Part shown: positions 21,466-29,332 of the stretch, in pieces | How positions within the stretch are numbered: position 1 is the stretch's first letter | How the letters are laid out: each line of letters starts with the position of its first letter | Source of the DNA: Actinomycetes bacterium | GTDB taxonomy: Bacteria; Actinomycetota; Actinomycetes; JACCUZ01 | Length of the DNA stretch: 41,000 nucleotides | Reading direction: 5' to 3' | Assembly (NCBI GenBank): GCA_035489715.1 | Contig: DATHAP010000119.1 | Span: 1 to 41,000, forward strand | Notes under the pieces: model-generated | Database searches by the model: none | Seen by the model: only the letters and a program-made list of their open reading frames with translations | What the model was told of the DNA's origin: nothing | Position numbers and translations under genes: made by a program

Positions 21466-23699
21466 GCCGCAGGAAGGACCCGGTCCAGCCAGCCGGGCAG
21501 CCACCAGTTACGCCGCCCGAGCACGGCCATCGTGGCCGGCAGCAGCACCGCCCGCACGATCGTGGCGTCGATCAGCACGGCGGCTGCCAGGCCGACGCCC
21601 ATCTGCTCGAACTCGATGAGGGACAGCGTCGCGAAGATGCTGAAGACGCCGATCATCACCGCTGCCGCGCTGGTGACGACCCCGGCGGAGCGGGTCACGC
21701 CCTGGGCCACCGCCTCGCGGGTGGGTGCGCCGAGCTCGTGCGCCTCGCGGATCCGGCTGACCACGAACACGTGGTAGTCCATCGAGAGGCCGAACAGGAT
21801 GACGAAGAGGAACAGCGGCACCCAGTCCACGACGAACCCGCTCGCCTGCACCCCGAGCAGGTCCGCGCCGACACCGTGCTGGAACACCAGGACCATCAGG
21901 CCGTAGGCCGCGCCGACCGAGAGCAGGTTCAGGGCGACCGCGGTCGCGGCGACCACCACCGACCGGAAGGCCAGCACCAGCACCAGGAAGCTCACGACGA
22001 GGACGAAGCCGAACACCAGCGGCAGGTGCGAGCTCAGCGTCGCGGTGAAGTCCGCCGACCCGGCGGTGTCACCGGTCACCGCGACCTCCGCCCCAGGCAG
22101 GTTCTCCTGCAGCGGCGGCACCAGCTCGTCGCGCAGGGTGTCCAGGCCCTGCTGCGCCTGCTCGCTGTTGAAGTCGCCCTCCATCGGCAGGTCGAGCGTG
22201 GCGGTGCGACCGTCCGGCGCGACGTCGACCGTCGCCTGCGCCGCGCCGGTGAACCGGCCGGTCCGGTCGGCGGCGCCGGCCAGGTCCCCCAGGGCGGCCC
22301 GGACCGCGGGCTCGTCCAGCGGCCGGTCGGCGCCGGACCACACCACGACCGTGTGCGCGAAGCCGGTCTCGGGGAAGGCGGCCGTCATGGCGTCGTAGGT
22401 GCGCAGCTCGGGGATGGAGCGCGGCAGCGAGTCCGCTCCCGACTCCCCCAGCCGCATGCCGAGCACGGGTGCCGCCAGGGCGAGCAGCGCCGCTCCGGCA
22501 ACGAGCATCGAGACCATCGGCCGGGCGAGCACCACCCGCATCACGGTCGGCCAGAACCGCCCCCCACCCGGCCGCCGGAGGCGGTGCAGGAGCGGGATCC
22601 GCGGCCGGTCCACCTTGTCCCCGAGCAGCGAGAGCACGGCGGGCAGGACGGTCAGCGAGCCGAGGACGGCGACGGCGACGACCAGCATGGTGCCGACGGC
22701 CATCGAGCTGAACACCGCGTTGCCGGCCAGCAGCAGGCCGGCCATGGCGACCACGACCGCGATGCCGGAGACGACGACCGCACGGCCGCTGGTGGCGGCG
22801 GCGATGTCGATGGCCTGCCGGCGGTCGGCCCCCTTGGCGCGCTCCTCGCGGGACCGGCGCACGTAGAACAGCGAGTAGTCGACCCCGACCGCCATCCCGA
22901 TCAGCAGGATGACGCTGCTCAGCGTGTCGCTGACCGGGAACAGGTGCGAGACCAGCGCGGCGAAGCCGATCGCCGTGGCCACCGCCGACAGGGCGAGCAG
23001 CACCGGGATGCCGGCGGCGAACAACGCGCCGAAGGTGAGCAGCAGGATGCCGAGGGTCACCGGGAGGCTGAGGGTCTCCGCGCGCTGGAAGTCGTCGGCC
23101 ACCGTCGCGTTGATGGCGTGGTTGATCGACGCGTCGCCGACCCCGGCGACGGTCAGGTCGCGGTGGGCCCGGGCGACGTCGGCGGTCGCCGCCTGCACCG
23201 CCTCGATGCGGGTGTCCGCCACGTCCTCGGCGGCGGTGCCGGTCGCGCCGTCGACGTCGAGGACGACAGGCAGCACGGCCGACCGCCCGTCGTCGGACCG
23301 GACGAGGGGCCCCACCCGGTCGACCTCCGGCAGCTCGACGAGCCGCTGTCGCAGGTCGCCGGCGACCTCGCGCGCCGCTGCCGGCGTCAGCTGCTCGCCG
23401 GACCGGGCCTGGAGCAGCACCCGCTCCGTGATGTCCGCTGGGTAGCCCGCCTGCTCGAGCTGGCGGTCGGCCCGGCCGGACTCGCCGGCGCCGACCTCTC
23501 CGTCGGTGAGGAGCCGGGTGCCGGCCGCGCCGCCGCCGACCACGGCGACCGCGACGAGCAGCAGCCAGAGCAGGAGTGCCTGCCAGCGGTGCCGGATGCT
23601 CCAGTGCGCGAGGCGCTCGGCGGCGCTAACCCGCCGGGTGGCGGTCGGGCGGGGATCGGCGACCCGCTGGCCGATCTCCGGCTTCGTGACGGTGCTCAT
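21459..23699 (-). CDS. MMPL/RND-type membrane exporter
   Basis: Inner-membrane transporter of 746 residues with the duplicated RND layout: one helix, a large extracytoplasmic loop, then five helices, twice. Both halves carry the GxxxDY proton-relay motif: GMAVGVDYSLFYVRRSREER in helix 4 and GLSMDYHVFVVSRIREAHEL in helix 10. Actinobacterial MMPL proteins export envelope lipids or drugs; without an MmpS partner or lipid-synthesis genes nearby the cargo cannot be named. The ATG has GGGAG about six bases upstream. It is divergent from a two-component system that might sense envelope stress; a regulatory link is an inference. Confidence 0.88.
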   Translation of the reverse strand: MSTVTKPEIGQRVADPRPTATRRVSAAERLAHWSIRHRWQALLLWLLLVAVAVVGGGAAGTRLLTDGEVGAGESGRADRQLEQAGYPADITERVLLQARSGEQLTPAAAREVAGDLRQRLVELPEVDRVGPLVRSDDGRSAVLPVVLDVDGATGTAAEDVADTRIEAVQAATADVARAHRDLTVAGVGDASINHAINATVADDFQRAETLSLPVTLGILLLTFGALFAAGIPVLLALSAVATAIGFAALVSHLFPVSDTLSSVILLIGMAVGVDYSLFYVRRSREERAKGADRRQAIDIAAATSGRAVVVSGIAVVVAMAGLLLAGNAVFSSMAVGTMLVVAVAVLGSLTVLPAVLSLLGDKVDRPRIPLLHRLRRPGGGRFWPTVMRVVLARPMVSMLVAGAALLALAAPVLGMRLGESGADSLPRSIPELRTYDAMTAAFPETGFAHTVVVWSGADRPLDEPAVRAALGDLAGAADRTGRFTGAAQATVDVAPDGRTATLDLPMEGDFNSEQAQQGLDTLRDELVPPLQENLPGAEVAVTGDTAGSADFTATLSSHLPLVFGFVLVVSFLVLVLAFRSVVVAATAVALNLLSVGAAYGLMVLVFQHGVGADLLGVQASGFVVDWVPLFLFVILFGLSMDYHVFVVSRIREAHELGAPTREAVAQGVTRSAGVVTSAAAVMIGVFSIFATLSLIEFEQMGVGLAAAVLIDATIVRAVLLPATMAVLGRRNWWLPGWLDRVLPAAH

Positions 23700-23850
23700 G
23701 ACGGCTCCCCTGCTGGCTGGTGCTGCGGACGGGCTCCAGCGTCCGTGCCACGGACGGCCGCGTCTCTGCGGGCAGCGGCCGAGTCGTGGTGGGGAGAACC
23801 CCCGGTCGGACCCGGCGGCCAGCCCGCTCGTGCCGGACCGACCGGGTCAA

Positions 23851-23856
23851 TAGCGT
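23851..23856 (+). promoter_or_regulatory. -10 element for leaderless kinase gene
   Basis: TAGCGT lies seven bases before the GTG at 23864 with no Shine-Dalgarno between, in the 164-base gap that also holds the MMPL promoter on the other strand. Confidence 0.45.
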
Positions 23857-23863
23857 TGTCGTC

Positions 23864-25105
23864 GTGCTGACCAGGTGGGTGCTCCGGCCGTTGCTGGAGC
23901 TGGGCTATCTCGTCGCCGGGCTGTTCACCGGCGTCGTGACGTTCACGCTGGTCGTCACCTCCCTGGCGCTGTCGGTCGGGCTCATGCCGGTCTTCCTGCT
24001 CGGCATCCCCGTGCTCACGGCCACCATCTGGCTGGTCCACGGGCTGGCCGCGATGGAGCGCGGGAGGGCCGCCGCGCTGCTCGACGTCGAGCTGCCCGGC
24101 CGGCCGCTGCGGGCGGTGCCCGAGGGCGGGTGGGTCCGGCGGACCTTCGTCCGCGCCCGCTCGGTGGAGTTCTGGAAGGAGGCCGGCTACTGCCTCCTCC
24201 TCCTGCCGCTCGGCACCGTCTCGTTCGCGCTCGTGGTGTCGTTCTGGTCGGCGGCGGCCGCCGGCATCCTCCTGCCGCTGTACGTCGACCGGCTGCCCGG
24301 TGACGAGGCGGTCAGCTGGCTGGACTGGTCGTCCACGGCGGAGGTCTGGGCGGGCGTCGCGGCCGGCGTGGTGATGCTGCTCCTGGCCCGCCTGCTCTCG
24401 GCCGCCTTCACCCTGGCGCAGGTGCGCCTGGCGCACGCGCTGCTGTCCCCCAGCGAGGCCGACGCGCTGCGGCTGCAGGTCACCCGGCTGACCGAGACCA
24501 GGGCCCGCGTCGTCGACGCCGCCGACGCCGAGCGGCGGCGCATCGAGCGCGACCTGCACGACGGGGCGCAGCAGCAGCTGGTCGCGCTCGCGATGAACCT
24601 CGGCCGGGCCAGGGCCAAGTTCGAGGACGACCCCCAGGGGGCGCGCGAGCTCGTCGACCAGGCGCACCAGGACGCCAAGGACTCGATCACCGAGCTGCGA
24701 AACGTCATCCGCGGCGTGCACCCGGCCGTGCTCACCGACCGCGGGCTCGACGCGGCGCTGTCGTCGGTCGCGGCCCGCTCGCCGGTGCCGGTGCGGCTCG
24801 ACGTCGACGTGCCGCAGCGCCCGTCGCCGACGGCGGAGGCCGTCGCCTACTTCGTGGTCAGCGAGGCCCTGACCAACGTCGCCCGGCACGCGCGGGCCAG
24901 GCACGTGGACGTGCACGTCGAGCGCGAGGGCGACCGACTGCTCCTGTCGGTCGCCGACGACGGTGTGGGCGGCGCGGCCGAGAGGCCCGGGAGCGGCCTG
25001 GCGGGGCTGCGCGACCGCGTGCAGGCCGTCGACGGCACCTTCCACCTGACCAGCCCGCCGGGAGGCGGCACGACGATGACCGTGGAGGTCCCGTGCGGGT
25101 CGTGA
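23864..25105 (+). CDS. NarL-type sensor histidine kinase
   Basis: Membrane kinase of 413 residues. The N-terminal 190 residues form a four-helix membrane sensor of the PF13796-like type (helices near 15-40, 43-60, 108-140 and 162-182). A linker coiled coil (198-220) leads to the HisKA_3 box ERRRIERDLHDGAQQQLVAL with His232. The ATPase domain shows EAVAYFVVSEALTNVARHA (N box), VADDGVGG and SGLAGLRDRV. The GTG start is supported by TAGCGT seven bases upstream; a longer reading would add a charged leader. The response regulator begins inside the kinase's last codons (13-base overlap), so they are coupled. The signal is unknown; this sensor type often responds to envelope stress. Confidence 0.87.
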   Translation: MLTRWVLRPLLELGYLVAGLFTGVVTFTLVVTSLALSVGLMPVFLLGIPVLTATIWLVHGLAAMERGRAAALLDVELPGRPLRAVPEGGWVRRTFVRARSVEFWKEAGYCLLLLPLGTVSFALVVSFWSAAAAGILLPLYVDRLPGDEAVSWLDWSSTAEVWAGVAAGVVMLLLARLLSAAFTLAQVRLAHALLSPSEADALRLQVTRLTETRARVVDAADAERRRIERDLHDGAQQQLVALAMNLGRARAKFEDDPQGARELVDQAHQDAKDSITELRNVIRGVHPAVLTDRGLDAALSSVAARSPVPVRLDVDVPQRPSPTAEAVAYFVVSEALTNVARHARARHVDVHVEREGDRLLLSVADDGVGGAAERPGSGLAGLRDRVQAVDGTFHLTSPPGGGTTMTVEVPCGS

Positions 25106-25746
25106 TCGCGGAGGACTCGGTGTTGCTGCGCCAGGGTCTCGTGCACCTGCTCACCGACGCGGGCATGGAGGTCGTCGCGGCGGTCGACGACGCCGACCGG
25201 CTGCTGCGCGTGGTCGACGAGCACCTGCCCGACATCTGCGTCGTCGACATCAGGATGCCGCCGACGCACACCGACGAGGGTGTGCGCGCCGCGCTGGTCA
25301 TCCGCGCGCAGCACCCGGACGTGTCGGTGCTGATGCTGAGCCAGTACGTCGAGGAGCGCTACGCCACCGACCTCATCGCGTCCCACACCAGCGGCTTCGG
25401 CTACCTGCTGAAGGACCGGGTCGCCGACGTCACGGAGTTCGTCGAGGCGGTGCGCCGGGTCGCCGACGGCGGCACCGCGCTGGACCCCGAGGTCGTGTCC
25501 CAGCTGCTCGTGCGGAGCCGGCGGGTCGATCCCCTGGCCGGGCTGACGCCCCGGGAGACCGACGTCATCCGGCTGATGGCCGAGGGCCGGTCGAACGCCG
25601 GGATCGCCGCCGAGCTCGTCGTCAGCGAGGGTGCCGTCGAGAAGCACGTGAGCTCGATCTTCACCAAGCTCGGCCTGCCGCCGGCCGAGCAGGACCACCG
25701 CCGGGTGCTGGCAGTGCTCCGCTGGCTGGACGGCACAGGAGAGTGA
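25093..25746 (+). CDS. NarL/LuxR-type response regulator
   Basis: DNA-binding regulator of 217 residues. The receiver domain (1-120) has E7-D8, phospho-acceptor Asp52 in VVDIRMPP and Lys in GYLLKDRV. The LuxR-type helix-turn-helix (about 150-210) shows LTPRETDVIRLMAEGRSN and AAELVVSEGAVEKHVSSIF. It is the partner of the kinase whose 3' end it overlaps. It starts with GTG and relies on translational coupling. Candidate targets are its own operon, the DUF4097 gene and the divergent MMPL gene. Confidence 0.9.
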   Translation: MRVVIAEDSVLLRQGLVHLLTDAGMEVVAAVDDADRLLRVVDEHLPDICVVDIRMPPTHTDEGVRAALVIRAQHPDVSVLMLSQYVEERYATDLIASHTSGFGYLLKDRVADVTEFVEAVRRVADGGTALDPEVVSQLLVRSRRVDPLAGLTPRETDVIRLMAEGRSNAGIAAELVVSEGAVEKHVSSIFTKLGLPPAEQDHRRVLAVLRWLDGTGE

Positions 25747-25751
25747 CGACG

Positions 25752-26576
25752 ATGTCCACCCAGGCTCCCGCCCCGCCCCGCCCGCCGGCCCGGACCAGCG
25801 GCCCCGGGGGCTCCGGCGGCCGCACCGCCCTGCGCATCCTCGTCGTCGCCCTCGGCCTGGCGGTCGTGGCCTGGAACGCGGTCGCGGTGGCCAGCCTGCT
25901 GTCCCGCGCGACCGAGAGCCGCGAGGCCACGTTCGGCGGCGTGAAGGTGCTCATGCTCGACCTCGGCTTCGAGGAGGTCGACGTGACGGGGTCGGCGTCG
26001 GCGGACGAGGTGACCGTGGACCGCGGTTGGCACTGGTCGCTGGGCGAGCCGGAGATCGTGACCCGTCAGGTCGGCGACCGGCTCGTCGTCGGGTCGTCGT
26101 GCCCCTGGACGCCCGGCCTCCCGTGCACCGGCTGGGTGCACCTGACCGTGCCCGCCGACGTGACGGTGACCGGTGGCGTCACCGACAACCACCTGACGCT
26201 GCGCGAGCTCACCGGCCCGGTCGACCTGTCCACGTCGGACGGCGGCATCACCGCGCGCGACGTCTCGGGACCTCTGCGGCTCACGTCCCGGGACGGGACT
26301 ATCGAGGGCTCCGGGATCCGGTCGGCCCGGGTCGAGGCGTCGACGTCGGACGGGTCGGTGCGGCTGGCCTTCGCCGACCCGCCACGGTCGGTGCGGGCCA
26401 CCTCGCGGGACGGTTCGGTGCAGCTGACGCTGCCCGACGACCGGACCGCCTACCACGTGACCGTGTCGACCAAGGACGGGTCGAGCGACGTCACGGTGCC
26501 GACCGACCCGACCGCCCCGCGGCGCATCACGGCGAGCACCAGCGACGGGGACGTCGACATCGCGTCAGCAGGCTGA
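25752..26576 (+). CDS. DUF4097-type beta-repeat membrane protein
   Basis: Membrane-anchored protein of 274 residues. A Pro-rich cytosolic head is followed by one helix (about 27-48), then an extracytoplasmic region of short beta-strand repeats with the recurring turns TSDGGI, SRDGTI, TSDGSV, SRDGSV, TKDGSS and TSDGDV, giving a solenoid-like fold. Such DUF4097/LiaF-like proteins often accompany two-component systems and can modulate the kinase; that role here is inferred from position. The ATG at 25752 was chosen over a GTG at 25743 because the AGGAG sits too close to the GTG. It follows the regulator by five bases. Confidence 0.83.
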   Translation: MSTQAPAPPRPPARTSGPGGSGGRTALRILVVALGLAVVAWNAVAVASLLSRATESREATFGGVKVLMLDLGFEEVDVTGSASADEVTVDRGWHWSLGEPEIVTRQVGDRLVVGSSCPWTPGLPCTGWVHLTVPADVTVTGGVTDNHLTLRELTGPVDLSTSDGGITARDVSGPLRLTSRDGTIEGSGIRSARVEASTSDGSVRLAFADPPRSVRATSRDGSVQLTLPDDRTAYHVTVSTKDGSSDVTVPTDPTAPRRITASTSDGDVDIASAG

Positions 26577-26584
26577 GCCAGGAG

Positions 26585-27262
26585 TCACCGCTCGGGCAGG
26601 TCGGGAAGGTCTGGCACGCCGTACCCGTCGGGCCACGGGGCGACGCACACCCGGTTGCCGGCCCGGTCGGCGAGGATCCAGCTCGCCGGCTCGTCGGTGA
26701 CCAGGACGACGCGGCCTCCCGCGTCGAGCGCTGCTGCCACCCGCGCCTCGGCCTGGTCGCGAGCCAGGGACACGTCGACGTGCATCGCGTGCCGGAGCGG
26801 CTTGCCCGGGTCCAGCTCCTGCATCCAGACCGTCGATCCGTGACCGAGCGGGTCGACGGCGTTGTCCTCGGCCAGGGGTGCGTAGCCGAGGACAGCACGC
26901 CAGAAGCCGACGTCCACGGCGTCGGGCACGGCAGCGATCGCCACCTGCACCTCCTGCACGGCCGCACGGTCGGCGGCCGCCCCGTGCGCCCGAGCGGCCG
27001 CCGAGACCGCCCGGGCCAGTGCGACGTGCTCCACCTCCAGCCGGAACACGCCGCGGGTGAGCCGCACGGTGAGACGCTCGTCCGCGATCGTCAGCAGGGC
27101 CCCCGAGCCCTCGAGGCCGGGGACCTGCGCGACCGCGTCGGCCAGCCGCGCCGCCTCGGCGAGCGACGCGACGCGGAACACCGCAGTCGCTCCGCCGTGC
27201 AGCACCACCCAGTCGTCAAGGCTCTCCGCGGCGAGGAACGCCCGCCACCCCTGCTCGCTCAT
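26585..27262 (-). CDS. PCD-like domain fused to VOC domain
   Basis: Protein of 225 residues. The N-terminal 95 residues have the pattern of pterin-4a-carbinolamine dehydratase (WRAFLAAESLDDWVVLHGGA, FRVASLAEAARLADAVAQVP, then LTVRLTR and VEHVALARAVSAAA). The catalytic HHPD segment expected after the second helix is replaced by LEGSGA, so dehydratase activity is unlikely. The C-terminal half is a VOC unit (VDVGFWRAVLGYAPLAEDNA, MHVDVSLARDQAEARVAAAL, ILADRAGNRVCVAPWP). Fusions of this kind are common in actinomycetes; function unknown. The ATG at 27262 has no Shine-Dalgarno and overlaps the stop of a 28-codon upstream frame as ATGA. It is convergent with the DUF4097 gene. Confidence 0.8.
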   Translation of the reverse strand: MSEQGWRAFLAAESLDDWVVLHGGATAVFRVASLAEAARLADAVAQVPGLEGSGALLTIADERLTVRLTRGVFRLEVEHVALARAVSAAARAHGAAADRAAVQEVQVAIAAVPDAVDVGFWRAVLGYAPLAEDNAVDPLGHGSTVWMQELDPGKPLRHAMHVDVSLARDQAEARVAAALDAGGRVVLVTDEPASWILADRAGNRVCVAPWPDGYGVPDLPDLPER

Positions 27263-27345
27263 CCGTGGACGGTCCGACCGGCGGGGACACGTGCAACGGG
27301 TCCCAGGTGGCGGCGAGAGTCGTCGGGTGCGGTCGCTGACGTCAT
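27259..27345 (-). CDS. Possible 28-residue leader peptide
   Basis: A short frame (MTSATAPDDSRRHLGPVARV, then PAGRTVHG) starts at an ATG with GAGAGGG six bases upstream and ends in a TGA that overlaps the ATG of the PCD-VOC gene as ATGA. Its codon use is less G/C-biased in the third position than real genes here. It could be a coupling leader peptide, since the downstream gene has no Shine-Dalgarno. No similarity recognised. Confidence 0.3.
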   Translation of the reverse strand: MTSATAPDDSRRHLGPVARVPAGRTVHG

Positions 27346-27386
27346 CTGCGCACCCTCTCGCGAAACCCCGCGGAGGCGTACGTCGC

Positions 27387-27707
27387 TCAGACCGGGCCCA
27401 GCAGCGACTCGTCCACCCACTCCTCGACCAGCGCCCACCGGCCGGGCCGCACCTGCGCGACGCGGACCACCCGGCCCTCCCATCCGCCGCCCACGGCGCG
27501 GCGCCACTCGACGAGCAGCCCGGCCCGCCGGGCGGTCGTGTCGTCGGCCGGGTCCGCCACCCAGCAGTGCCGGCCGGGCCCGCCGTCCGCCCCGGTGTCC
27601 GGGCCGCCGGACACGTCGGCAGCGTTGGGGGACCGGCCACGGACCGCGACCGGCACCGGGACGGTGGGGCGCGGTCGCGACATGCCACCCGCCATGCCGG
27701 CCAGCAT
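27387..27707 (-). CDS. Small SOS-controlled protein of unknown function
   Basis: Predicted protein of up to 106 residues. The N-terminal half is Pro/Gly-rich and looks disordered. The C-terminal half looks folded and conserved in style: GRHCWVADPADD, RRAGLLVEWRRAVGGGWEGR and VRPGRWALVEEWVDESLLGP. It resembles short actinobacterial hypothetical proteins that I recall near the imuB/dnaE2 mutasome genes, but I cannot name the family with confidence and no such gene is in this window. A perfect LexA box lies nine bases upstream of the ATG at 27707; GACGGT five bases before that ATG could be the -10. An ATG at 27683 is an alternative start. Confidence 0.6.
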   Translation of the reverse strand: MLAGMAGGMSRPRPTVPVPVAVRGRSPNAADVSGGPDTGADGGPGRHCWVADPADDTTARRAGLLVEWRRAVGGGWEGRVVRVAQVRPGRWALVEEWVDESLLGPV

Positions 27708-27716
27708 GGCACACCG

Positions 27717-27732
27717 TCGAACAGGTGTTCGA
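27717..27732 (-). promoter_or_regulatory. Perfect LexA (SOS) box
   Basis: TCGAACAGGTGTTCGA is an exact match to TCGAAC-N4-GTTCGA with perfectly symmetrical arms. It lies between the end of the M1 peptidase gene and the ATG of the small protein at 27707, both on the minus strand, so the small gene is the only reasonable target. Confidence 0.87.
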
Positions 27733-27758
27733 GCCCCCGCCGGAATCCGTCGAACGCC

Positions 27759-29177
27759 TCAGATCGCCGGGGTCGTCGGCGAGGTGAGCCACTCGGTGAG
27801 GAACGGCCGCAGGTCCTGGCCGGTGCGGGCGCTCAGCCAGGCGATGTAGTCGTCGCGGTCGACGCTCGCGTCGCGGTGGGTCTGCGGCCACTCGCGCAGG
27901 ACCTGGGCGAACAGCTCCGGCCCGAGGCGGTTGCCGAGGCGGTCCAGCATCAGGGCACCGCACAGGTAGACGCAGTCCTCGGCGAACTTGCTGGGATCGT
28001 AGGCGCCGGGCGGCCCGTCCGAGGCGCGCAGCTCACCGTCCACGTCGACCAGGAAGCCGCGCAAATCCGCCCACGTGGTCCAGCCGCGGGAGACCTGCCA
28101 GGAGAGTTCGATGTGCATCGCGAACGCCTCGTTGAGCCAGAGGTCCGGCCAGCTGTCCGGGGTGACCGTGTCGCCGTACCACTGGTGGGCGTACTCGTGG
28201 ACCAGGACGCTGCGGAAGCCGGGCCGGTCACGGACCAGCGGACGGCCCATCGTGAGCAGCGTCTGCGTCTCCATCGCCGACGCCCACGGCACCATCACCA
28301 CGCCGACGCGATCGAACGGGTACGGCCCGAGGCGCGCCTCCAGCCACCGGATCAGGTCCGGTGTGCGCCGCAGCTCCGGCAGCGCGCGCTGGTCGCGGCG
28401 GGGCAGCCAGTAGGTGATCGGCAGCCCGTGCGGCCCGCGGTCGCGGTAACGGACGTAGTCGCCGATGGCGATCGTCGTGAGGTACGACGCGGCCGGGCTG
28501 GCCAGGTGCCACCTCGTCACGGTGCGACCGTGCACGGTCTTGCGGTGGGTGAGCCGGCCGTTGAAGATCCCGACCATCCCGCGCGGCGCCGAGATGCGCA
28601 CGTCGTAGAACGCCTTGTCCGAGGGCTGGTCGTTGACCGGGTACCAGGTGAACGCCCCGAACGGCTCCTGCATCGTCCAGACCTCGCCGCGCCTGGTCGT
28701 CGTCCAGCCGCCCGTCTGCACGTCGGAGCGGGTGCTGGGCAGGGCGACCGGACGCGGGGTGCCGCGGTAGGCGACCACGAGGGTGTGCCGGCTGTCGGCG
28801 GCGAGCGGGCCGGTCCGCACGACCAGGTTCTTCCCGGGGTGGCTGAACGGCTTGCGCGCCCCGTCCAGCCGCACCGACCGCACCCGCAGCGGGTCGCCCA
28901 GGTCCAGCCGCACCCGGTCCTCGGCCACCGGGGCGCGGAACCGGATCCGGGCGGTGCCGGTGAGCACCTTGGCGGTCGGCGACCAGCTCAGCCGCAGGCG
29001 GTAGTGCAGGGCGTCGACGCCGGGGTCGCCCTTGGCCGGGTAGTAGGGGTCCTCGCGGGGGGTGGACACCGCGGCGTCGTCGCCGGCCGCGACGGCGCCG
29101 GCCGGCGCGCCCGCCCCCACGGCAAGGCCCAGGACGAGGGCCCCGGCCAGCGGCATCACCAGCACTGACCTGCGCAT
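27759..29177 (-). CDS. Secreted M1-family zinc metallopeptidase
   Basis: Exported aminopeptidase-like protein of 472 residues. A signal peptide spans about 1-31 (MRRSVLVMPLAGALVLGLAV then an Ala-rich cleavage region). The catalytic domain has the zinc site H327-EYA-H331 with Glu350 (WLNEAFA), that is HExxH-18-E. The exopeptidase GAMEN motif appears as SAMET (300-304). It is shorter than full aminopeptidase N and stops soon after the catalytic domain, like many actinobacterial secreted M1 peptidases. The ATG has GGAG five bases upstream. Substrates are unknown. It is divergent from the thioesterase at 29333. Confidence 0.9.
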   Translation of the reverse strand: MRRSVLVMPLAGALVLGLAVGAGAPAGAVAAGDDAAVSTPREDPYYPAKGDPGVDALHYRLRLSWSPTAKVLTGTARIRFRAPVAEDRVRLDLGDPLRVRSVRLDGARKPFSHPGKNLVVRTGPLAADSRHTLVVAYRGTPRPVALPSTRSDVQTGGWTTTRRGEVWTMQEPFGAFTWYPVNDQPSDKAFYDVRISAPRGMVGIFNGRLTHRKTVHGRTVTRWHLASPAASYLTTIAIGDYVRYRDRGPHGLPITYWLPRRDQRALPELRRTPDLIRWLEARLGPYPFDRVGVVMVPWASAMETQTLLTMGRPLVRDRPGFRSVLVHEYAHQWYGDTVTPDSWPDLWLNEAFAMHIELSWQVSRGWTTWADLRGFLVDVDGELRASDGPPGAYDPSKFAEDCVYLCGALMLDRLGNRLGPELFAQVLREWPQTHRDASVDRDDYIAWLSARTGQDLRPFLTEWLTSPTTPAI

Positions 29178-29207
29178 CTGTGCTCCGTTCCCCCGCCGTT
29201 GTCGGGC

Positions 29208-29255
29208 GACGCTGTGGTCGACGCTGTGGTCGACGCGGCGGTCGACGCGGTTGCC
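29208..29255. repeat. Four tandem 12-base repeats between divergent genes
   Basis: Four head-to-tail 12-base units: GACGCTGTGGTC twice, GACGCGGCGGTC, GACGCGGTTGCC. They lie between the start of the M1 peptidase and the thioesterase gene, where promoters would be. Each holds GTCGAC-like junctions. It could be an array of regulator sites or a slippage product. Confidence 0.6.
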
Positions 29256-29332
29256 GACGGTACTGGATGGACGACGCGGGGACGGCCCGTGCGGTTACCG
29301 CGCGGCGCGTGTCGATTCGTCAGACTCGGGTC

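Noticed and set aside
20637-23870. A 1077-codon open frame on the plus strand
   Set aside because: It is antisense or off-frame to the GNAT, YjbR and MMPL genes, all of which have clear motifs. The product is His/Gln/Arg-rich nonsense.
27057-29168. A 703-codon open frame opposite the M1 peptidase
   Set aside because: The peptidase frame has a signal peptide and the HExxH-E zinc site; the opposite frame has no recognisable domain.
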